NCBI GenBank assembly: GCA_964458655.1
Contig: CAYWJT010000024.1
Location: forward strand, 1-36,738
DNA: 36,738 bases
Reading direction: 5' to 3'
From: CAYWJT01 sp964458655
GTDB taxonomy: Bacteria > Acidobacteriota > Aminicenantia > Aminicenantales > Saccharicenantaceae
This document shows positions 24,312 through 29,659 of the stretch, piece after piece (position 1 is the stretch's first letter; every line of letters starts with the position of its first letter). Position numbers and translations under genes: made by a program. The notes beneath the pieces were generated by a model. The model did no database searches. It was not told where the DNA came from and worked only from the letters and a program-made list of their open reading frames with translations.

Positions 24312-24398
24312 TGTATGGATATGCGCCGCCGGCTTTTCAAGGGCCTTAGGATAGGACGCTCGAGCCGAAGCGCCCGACTCAGGGGTAATTGAGCGATC

Positions 24399-24446
24399 GG
24401 GTACCTGGTACTTCCGGTACCTGGTACCGCGCGTACCAGGTACCCG
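24399..24446. repeat. GGTACC palindromic repeat, copy 6
   Basis: GGTACCTGGTACTTCCGGTA, then CCTGGTACC, then CGCGCGTACCAGGTACCC. The two halves are in opposite orientation, so the whole can fold into a long hairpin. It lies between hicA (-) and the MerR gene (+), upstream of the latter's promoter. Confidence 0.85.
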
Positions 24447-24471
24447 TTTTTTCACTTTCCGCTTTTTCCCC

Positions 24472-24502
24472 TTGACTCTGACGTTACGTTATAGTTGATA
24501 AT
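24472..24502 (+). promoter_or_regulatory. MerR-type promoter with 19-bp spacer
   Basis: TTGACT (24472-24477) and GATAAT (24497-24502) are separated by 19 bp, the over-long spacer typical of MerR-controlled promoters. A small dyad ACGT-T-ACGT (24481-24489) lies inside the spacer, where MerR dimers bind. This supports autoregulation of the gene at 24520. Confidence 0.6.
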
Positions 24503-24519
24503 GCCCCTTGGATACGGCC

Positions 24520-25281
24520 ATGGAGAAACAATATCTCGTCAAGGAATTCGCGCGGCTGGCCAGGACGACCGTCCGGACGCTGCACTATTACGAGCAGGTC
24601 GGCCTGCTCAAGCCCGCGCGCCGCGGCTCCGCCGGTTACCAGCGTTCCCCAGGCTACCGCGTCTACACCGACGCCGACCTGCTCAGGCTCCAGCAGATCG
24701 TCACGCTGAAATTCATGGGGTTCAAGCTCTCCCAGATCAAGGAGCTCCTCGGCAGCAAGGGCTACGAGGCCGTCAGGGCCCTGCGCGTCCAGGCCGCCGC
24801 CGTCAAGGACGAGGTCGCTCGCCTGCAGGAGGCTGCCCGGGCCATCGACGGCGTCCTGAAGCTGCTCGAAACGCGCGGCCGCATCCACCGGCGGAAACTC
24901 ATCAAGATAATGGAGGTCATCCAAATGGGTGAAGACGTCAAGAAAAAGTGGCACGAGAAATTCTACACCGAGGCCGAGCTCAAGGAATTCGAGGAAGTGG
25001 GGAAGAGGTACACGCCCGCGATGATTGAGGATTACCAGCGGCGCTGGCGGGAGCTCATCGAGGAGGTCAAGCGCAACCTTGGCGCCGACCCCGCGGGCGA
25101 GGTCGCCCAGTCTCTGGCCCGGCGCTGGGCCGACCTGTTCCAGGAAGCCTACGGCGGCCGGCCGCGCCTCGAGGCCCGCATCAAGGAGGCCTACGCTTCC
25201 GGCACCGTTCCCCGGGAGCATGCGATGTTCGGCCCCGAAGTCATGGAATTCATCAAGAAGGCCCTGGCCGCCCGCAAATAG
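24520..25281 (+). CDS. MerR family regulator with TipAS-like ligand domain
   Basis: Transcription regulator, 253 aa. The N-terminal winged helix (YLVKEFARLARTTVRTLHYY, EQVGLLKPARR, GYRVYTDADLLRLQQI) is MerR type, followed by the dimerising coiled coil (~75-125). Residues ~140-253 (KKWHEKFYTEAELKEFEEVG, YQRRWRELIEEV, RRWADLFQEAYGG, MFGPEVMEFIKKAL) match the TipAS domain, which binds antibiotics such as thiopeptides in TipA. I prefer ATG 24520 to TTG 24508, because the predicted transcription start falls at about 24508. The 5' leader is therefore very short with no strong Shine-Dalgarno. The ligand and other targets are unknown. A GGTACC repeat begins at the last base of the stop codon. Confidence 0.88.
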   Translation: MEKQYLVKEFARLARTTVRTLHYYEQVGLLKPARRGSAGYQRSPGYRVYTDADLLRLQQIVTLKFMGFKLSQIKELLGSKGYEAVRALRVQAAAVKDEVARLQEAARAIDGVLKLLETRGRIHRRKLIKIMEVIQMGEDVKKKWHEKFYTEAELKEFEEVGKRYTPAMIEDYQRRWRELIEEVKRNLGADPAGEVAQSLARRWADLFQEAYGGRPRLEARIKEAYASGTVPREHAMFGPEVMEFIKKALAARK

Positions 25282-25326
25282 GGTACCAGGTACTTCCGGT
25301 ACCAGGTGCCGAGCGCACCAGGCACT
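25281..25326. repeat. GGTACC palindromic repeat, copy 7
   Basis: GGGTACCAGGTACTTCCGGT, then ACCAGGTGCC and GCACCAGGCAC. It starts at the last base of the MerR stop and runs toward the convergent toxin gene. The 3' part has diverged to GGTGCC/GGCAC. Confidence 0.8.
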
Positions 25327-25343
25327 GTCCGACCGGCCCGAAA

Positions 25344-25622
25344 TCAATAGGCCTTCAGGAAGTTCTTTATCGAGTCGTGGTCGCCGGCCAGAATGAATTC
25401 CACACGGTCTTCGCGCCAGCGAAACAGAACCCTGTATCTCAAACCCTTGCGGATCTCCCAAAAATCATCGTGCAGGCGCTTGAGACCGACCCCGGCCGGC
25501 AGCCCGGCGTGCGATTCCAACAGGTCTAGGAAGGCGTAACAGGCCGTTTTGATGTCTATCCTTTTATCGGCCGGGAGGGATTTTAAGGACCTGTCGAAGG
25601 AGGGCTTGAACTCAAACCTCAT
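25344..25622 (-). CDS. RelE/ParE-family toxin
   Basis: Predicted ribosome-dependent or gyrase-type toxin of the RelE/ParE superfamily, 92 aa. MRFEFKPSFDRSLKSLPADK, then the central helices ACYAFLDLLESHAGLPAGVG, LKRLHDDFWEIRKGLRYRVL and FRWREDRVEFILAGDHDSIK show the fold. Conserved basic residues in the IRKGLRYRVLFR strand and the C-terminal GDHDSIKNFL are as in RelE-like mRNA interferases. Its ATG overlaps the antitoxin stop by 4 bases. The partner is an AbrB-type protein rather than the usual RelB, which recalls PrlF-YhaV pairs. It looks intact. Confidence 0.85.
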   Translation of the reverse strand: MRFEFKPSFDRSLKSLPADKRIDIKTACYAFLDLLESHAGLPAGVGLKRLHDDFWEIRKGLRYRVLFRWREDRVEFILAGDHDSIKNFLKAY

Positions 25623-25882
25623 AGGGACTTGAGGTGCTTGCGCGCGCCCTTAGAGGTTTTATAGCTTCTACCGCGCTCGGCGACCAGGCGCTTGATCTTG
25701 CCCCATTCCTCTTCTGTGTATGTGTCCCTCGCTCTGATCTCGCACGGGAGGAAGAAAACGCCCTTTTCCGTCACCTTGAAGACCACCGGAGAGCCTTTCT
25801 TGAGGTCCAGGATGGCCCTGATAGCCGCCGGCACGGTTACCTGCCCCTTCGATGTCATTCTGGCCGTTTCCACGATCTCCAT
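25619..25882 (-). CDS. AbrB/SpoVT-type antitoxin
   Basis: Swapped-hairpin AbrB-type DNA-binding antitoxin, 87 aa: ETARMTSKGQVTVPAAIRAI then LDLKKGSPVVFKVTEKGVFF is the classic AbrB core. The Lys/Arg-rich tail (GKIKRLVAERGRSYKTSKGA) is likely the toxin-binding arm. It is the first gene of a two-gene operon with the RelE-like toxin. AAGGAG precedes the ATG at 25882. Confidence 0.9.
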   Translation of the reverse strand: MEIVETARMTSKGQVTVPAAIRAILDLKKGSPVVFKVTEKGVFFLPCEIRARDTYTEEEWGKIKRLVAERGRSYKTSKGARKHLKSL

Positions 25883-25890
25883 GCTCGCTC

Positions 25891-25938
25891 CTTACTTTCT
25901 TACATCCTTACAATATCTTCACACTGCCCCGATGTCAA
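25891..25938 (-). promoter_or_regulatory. Promoter and direct-repeat operator of the AbrB-RelE pair
   Basis: On the minus strand TTGACA (25933-25938) and TATTGT (25910-25915) have a 17-bp spacer. Downstream, GTAAG occurs three times at exact 8-bp spacing (plus-strand CTTAC at 25891, 25899, 25907), the first overlapping the -10 and the last merging with the ribosome-binding site. Confidence 0.55.
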
Positions 25939-25992
25939 GAGCAAAGGAGTGACGAAGAAAACGGCGCTTAGTTCTCATTCGGAGAAATAAGG

Positions 25993-26029
25993 AAATAAGG
26001 GGACAGTTTACTCGTTCACCTATTTTTTT
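25993..26029 (+). repeat. GGGGACAG-type repeat, copy 4
   Basis: AAATAAGGGGACAGTTTACT, then CGTTCACCTATTTTTTT. This is the most complete copy, located between the AbrB promoter and the C69 gene, next to a GGTACC array. Confidence 0.8.
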
Positions 26030-26066
26030 CGCGCCTCTATTCCTGCCGGTCGATAGTAGTAAGATG

Positions 26067-26128
26067 GTGCCTGGTACCGCGCGTACCAGGTACCGCGCGT
26101 ACCAGGTACCGCGCGTACCAGGTACCGG
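26067..26128. repeat. GGTACC palindromic repeat, copy 8 (tandem array)
   Basis: GTGCCTGGTACC followed by three exact tandem copies of the 16-bp unit GCGCGTACCAGGTACC. It is the most regular array of the family here, about 110 bp upstream of the C69 start. Confidence 0.9.
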
Positions 26129-26240
26129 GATTAAGGAGCGGCTTGAATCTTCCCGCCCGTATCGGGTAAATTGGACGGCGTCTAGTCGAGAATGGAACGC
26201 CGCGGCCTTTTGAACGCCGACCGTACTCTGGAGGCTGCCC

Positions 26241-27914
26241 ATGAACGCTAATGCCAAAAGCAGGAACCTGCTTCATATCGCCGTATTGCTCACGGTCGTC
26301 CTAGCCGGGTCGGCCCTCCGTTCGGTACCTGGTACCGAAGGTACCTGGTACCAGGCGTACCAGGTACCGGATTCGGATTTCTCCTGCTTCACGGTGCTCG
26401 TCGGCCGCAAGGCTAGCGCCGACGGCTCGGTCATGGTCGCCCACAACGAGGACGACCGCGGCGACATCATCGTCAACGTGCGCAAGATCGCGCCCCGTGA
26501 CTACGGCTCGCGCCAGCGCGTCGCCCTCGGACCTCCAGGCGGCGTCCGCCCGGGCTCCCAGGCTCCGGGCGGCCTCTCCTCAGCCAACACCTCCGCCACC
26601 TCCGTATCGGCTTCCGCCTCCGCCGCTGCCACACCCCCTTCCACTCCCACCCCCGTCGCCTACTACGAGACCGACGGCCGCACCAACGGCTTCCTCTGGA
26701 TCGAGGCCACCACCCAGGAGTTCGCCGACAGCTTCATCAACGACCACGGCGTCCTCATCACCTCCGACAGCTGCCCCTCGCGCGTCTCGACCGAGGACTA
26801 CACCGATGGCGGCATCGGCTGGATGCTGCGCCGCCTCGTCGCCGAAAAAGCCGTCTCCGCCCGCGACGCCGTCCGCCTCGCCGGCGCCCTCATCGAAAAA
26901 TACGGCTACCGCGCCTCCGGCCGCACCTACTCCATCGCCGACCGCCGCGAGGCCTGGATGCTGGCCGCCCTGCGCGGCCGCCGCTGGTTCGCCCAGCGTG
27001 TCCCCGACGACGAGGTCGCCGTCATCCCCAACCACTACACCATCCGCGCCATCCGCCCCTCCGACCCCGACCATTTCATGGGCAGCCGCGACATAATCGC
27101 CTACGCCGCCGCCAACGGCTGGTACGACCCCTCCCGCGACGGCCCCTTCGACTTCAAGCGGGCCTTCGAACGCCCCTCGAACCGCGACCTCGTCTCCGAC
27201 GGCAACAGCCTCCGCCACTGGCGCGGCCTGAACCTGCTCGGCGACCGCCCCCGCGAGCTCAGCCGCGACTACCCCTTCTCGTTCAAGCCGGCCCGCAAAA
27301 TCACTCCCGAGGCCCTGATGGCCGTCCTGCGCGACCACTACGAAGGCACCGAGTACGACGCCACGAACGGCTACAAGACGGGCAGCCCCAACCGCACCAA
27401 GTTCCGCACCATCTGCACGGCCTCGACCATCAACTCCTTCGTCGTCTCGCTGCGCCGGCCGCGCCCCTCGCTGCCCGAACCGCTCGCCGTCTCGATCTGG
27501 CTGGCCCTGGGCAAGCCCGACACAACCGTGTTCCTTCCGCTCTACTACGGCGTCGAGAACCTGCCGCCAGGCGCCGGCCTCGGCCCCCAAACCCACGACT
27601 ACCGGCTCTTCTACGAACAGCATTTCAACGACGTCGAGTTCAAGGCCGCCCGCTCGGCCTTCCTCAACACGCGCGTCCTCGAGCTCGAGAAGGCCGTCGA
27701 GGCCGATTACGGCCCGCGCCGCGCCCGCCTCGAGCAGGAGCTTTTCCCCCTGGAGCAGGAGCTCGTCGGGTCGCGGCCGAAGTTCGAGGCCGAATTCGCC
27801 GCCCTCTTCCGACGCGATCGCCGAGCCGCTCTGAAAAAGCTCGACGAGTACGTCGCCGACGCCTTCGCCCGCGCCGCCGACCTGACAGCGAAGGCCCTGG
27901 CCGACATGCAGTGA
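26241..27914 (+). CDS. C69-family dipeptidase with a GGTACC repeat in its pro-region
   Basis: Ntn-hydrolase-fold dipeptidase of the C69 (U34) family, 557 aa, exported. ATG 26241 begins a signal peptide (MNANAKSRNLLHIAVLLTVV, LAGSA). The conserved mature start is CFTVLVGRKASADGSVMVAH, with Cys49 as the expected N-terminal nucleophile exposed after pro-peptide removal. Further family motifs are TNGFLWIEATTQEFADSFIN, GVLITSDSCPSR, IADRREAWMLAAL, NHYTIRAI, and TICTASTINSFVVSLRRP. Residues 28-44 (SVPGTEGTWYQAYQVPD) between signal and Cys are encoded by a GGTACC repeat inserted in frame. A Ser/Ala/Pro/Thr-rich segment (about residues 100-140) is also inserted near the N-terminal core. The C-terminal ~90 residues are helical. 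No strong ribosome-binding site is seen (TGGAGG at 26229). Confidence 0.9.
   Translation: MNANAKSRNLLHIAVLLTVVLAGSALRSVPGTEGTWYQAYQVPDSDFSCFTVLVGRKASADGSVMVAHNEDDRGDIIVNVRKIAPRDYGSRQRVALGPPGGVRPGSQAPGGLSSANTSATSVSASASAAATPPSTPTPVAYYETDGRTNGFLWIEATTQEFADSFINDHGVLITSDSCPSRVSTEDYTDGGIGWMLRRLVAEKAVSARDAVRLAGALIEKYGYRASGRTYSIADRREAWMLAALRGRRWFAQRVPDDEVAVIPNHYTIRAIRPSDPDHFMGSRDIIAYAAANGWYDPSRDGPFDFKRAFERPSNRDLVSDGNSLRHWRGLNLLGDRPRELSRDYPFSFKPARKITPEALMAVLRDHYEGTEYDATNGYKTGSPNRTKFRTICTASTINSFVVSLRRPRPSLPEPLAVSIWLALGKPDTTVFLPLYYGVENLPPGAGLGPQTHDYRLFYEQHFNDVEFKAARSAFLNTRVLELEKAVEADYGPRRARLEQELFPLEQELVGSRPKFEAEFAALFRRDRRAALKKLDEYVADAFARAADLTAKALADMQ
26323..26370. repeat. GGTACC palindromic repeat, copy 9, inside a coding sequence
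   Basis: CGGTACCTGGTACCGAAGGT, then ACCTGGTACC and AGGCGTACCAGGTACCGG, inside the C69 gene. All codons are open, giving a 16-17 residue insertion in the pro-region. Confidence 0.9.
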
Positions 27915-28130
27915 GCAGGGGAGAGGCGCGCAGCGTCAAGTTCCCCCACCCGACCAGGGCGCGCCCACACTCTCAGCCGACCGCCGGACGGAAAGCCGTT
28001 AATAGACAAACACTTGCGGTCTACGTGCGCTCGCATCCGCCCCGCCGGACGCCAAAACCGCGTTTAGGCCCTCACGGCCATGTCTGGATCGGGACATATT
28101 CGCCTTGCCTTTATACGCGTTTAACCCCTC

Positions 28131-28176
28131 TTGACAAAATAAACAAAATAGGTATAAATTGTTTAACGAGGTAAAC
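28131..28176 (+). promoter_or_regulatory. Promoter and dyad upstream of the DUF4143 ATPase
   Basis: TTGACA (28131-28136) and TATAAA (28153-28158), 16-bp spacer, in a locally AT-rich stretch. GTTTAAC (28161-28167) and GGTAAAC (28170-28176) form an imperfect dyad at the transcription start, a candidate operator. The ~215 bases between the C69 stop and this promoter show no gene. Confidence 0.6.
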
Positions 28177-28180
28177 ACAG

Positions 28181-29494
28181 ATGGAAGCCGCCGCCCTCCA
28201 ACGCGTCGTCGCCGAATGGCTGCGCGGTCCCGCCCTGCCCGAGCTCACCCCGCGCGAGCTACCCCCGCCGCGGCTCGAGCCGCCTCGCCCGATCCTGGCG
28301 ATAGCCGGCCCGCGCCGCTCAGGCAAAACCTTCTATCTCTTACAGCTCATCGAGCGCTTGCTCGGTTCGGGCAAGGCCGTCCGCGAGGACATCCTGTTCG
28401 TTGATTTCGAGGACTACAGGTTGCGCGATTTCGCGCCTGAAGACATGGACCGCCTGCTCGCGGCGTTCCATCAGCTCGCCGGACGTCCGCCGCGCTATCT
28501 CTTCTTCGACGAGGTTCATAGGCTCCCATATTGGAGCCGCGTCCTCCGCACCCTCCACAACGCCCGGAAATACGCTCTTGTCGTCACGGGCAGCAACGCC
28601 TCCATGCTGAGCTCCCGGATCGCCTCCGAGCTTCGCGGCCGCTACGAAGACGTCATGGTCCTGCCGTTCTCTTTCCGGGAATTTCTGGCCCATCGCCGCA
28701 TATCCTGGGATGAAGCCATGCTTTCCACCCCGGAAAGCGGCCTTGTCCTCAAGGCCTTCGACGAATACCTGCGCTGGGGCGGTTTCCCGGAGGTCGCATC
28801 CTCCCCCGACGAAAGAGAAAAGAAGCGCCTTCTCCAGTCCTATTTCGAAACGACCTATTACCGCGACGTCATCGACCGCTGCCGCATAAGGGCCCGGACG
28901 CTCCTCGACCTGCTCATGAGGAACATTCTGGAAAGCTATGCCTCGCTCTTCTCCATATCGGCGTTCGGCGCCCAGCTCAAGGCCGGAGGCCTCGCGGGAA
29001 GCAAGAGGAGCATCGCCGACTACCTGCGCTTCCTCGAAGAGGCGTTCTTCGTCGCGACGCTCGAAAAGTTCGATTACTCGCCCCGCAAGCGCATGATGAA
29101 CCCGAAGAAGGTTTATCTCACCGACACTGGTTTCGCCGTCCTGGGGGGCGCTTTCAGCGAGAACCGCGGCCACTTGCTCGAGAACGTCGTCGCCGTGGAA
29201 CTTCTCAGGCGCCGGGCGCACGCCGGCTATTTCAAGGGCGAGGGGGAATGCGACTTCATCATCCAGAAAGGGACGCGTCCGGCGGAGGCCTGGCAGGTTT
29301 GCTGGGAGCTCGGGCCCCGGAACGAAAAGAGGGAGCTGAAAGGCCTGAGCGAGGCGATGTCCGTCCTCGGCCTGAAAAAGCCGATGATATTGACCTATCT
29401 GCAGGAAGGGACAAGGCGGGTGAACGGAGAGCAGGCTAGGGTCATGCCCGTCTGGAGGTGGCTCCTCGAAAGCTCCGCCCGCTCCCGGCGCTAG
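28181..29494 (+). CDS. AAA+ ATPase with C-terminal DUF4143
   Basis: Predicted ATP-binding protein, 437 aa, of the widespread AAA_14/DUF4143 group. Walker A is GPRRSGKT (residues 43-50), Walker B is RYLFFDEVHRLPYW (~105-118), and VVTGSNASML is the sensor region. The middle LPFSFREFLAHR and FDEYLRWGGFPEVAS motifs and the C-terminal KKVYLTDTGFAVLGGAFSEN, RGHLLENVVAVELLRRR and GECDFII motifs (a PD-(D/E)xK-like fold is proposed for DUF4143) are standard. The family is often mobile and sometimes found near defence or toxin-antitoxin genes; the cellular role is not known. GAGG is 9 bases before ATG 28181. Intact length. Confidence 0.9.
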   Translation: MEAAALQRVVAEWLRGPALPELTPRELPPPRLEPPRPILAIAGPRRSGKTFYLLQLIERLLGSGKAVREDILFVDFEDYRLRDFAPEDMDRLLAAFHQLAGRPPRYLFFDEVHRLPYWSRVLRTLHNARKYALVVTGSNASMLSSRIASELRGRYEDVMVLPFSFREFLAHRRISWDEAMLSTPESGLVLKAFDEYLRWGGFPEVASSPDEREKKRLLQSYFETTYYRDVIDRCRIRARTLLDLLMRNILESYASLFSISAFGAQLKAGGLAGSKRSIADYLRFLEEAFFVATLEKFDYSPRKRMMNPKKVYLTDTGFAVLGGAFSENRGHLLENVVAVELLRRRAHAGYFKGEGECDFIIQKGTRPAEAWQVCWELGPRNEKRELKGLSEAMSVLGLKKPMILTYLQEGTRRVNGEQARVMPVWRWLLESSARSRR

Positions 29495-29594
29495 CCAGCC
29501 CGCCGCGGGCAACGCGAGCGGCGCCATGTTCAAGGCGGGCTACAAGCTAACTTTCCGACCCGTCGTGATTAACGGGGCAGAAACGGGGAACAAA

Positions 29595-29651
29595 GAAACG
29601 GGGGACAGGCTCCTTTGGTGCCAGGCATCAAATGTGCCCGACCCCCGTTTC
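29595..29651. terminator. Inverted repeat between convergent genes, possible terminator
   Basis: GAAACGGGGG (29595-29604) and CCCCCGTTTC (29642-29651) are a perfect 10-bp inverted repeat around a 37-base centre. It sits just after the stop of the HD-GYP gene (-) and after the ATPase (+). The left arm contains GGGGGACAGGCTCC, resembling the GGGGACAG repeats, and the centre has GGTGCCAGGCA, so it may be a repeat element rather than a simple terminator. Confidence 0.45.
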
Positions 29652-29659
29652 TTCCGGTT

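Noticed and set aside
11467..26370. CRISPR array from the GGTACC repeats
   Set aside because: Units are palindromic, adjacent or tandem without uniform unique spacers, scattered over 15 kb, and no cas genes are present.
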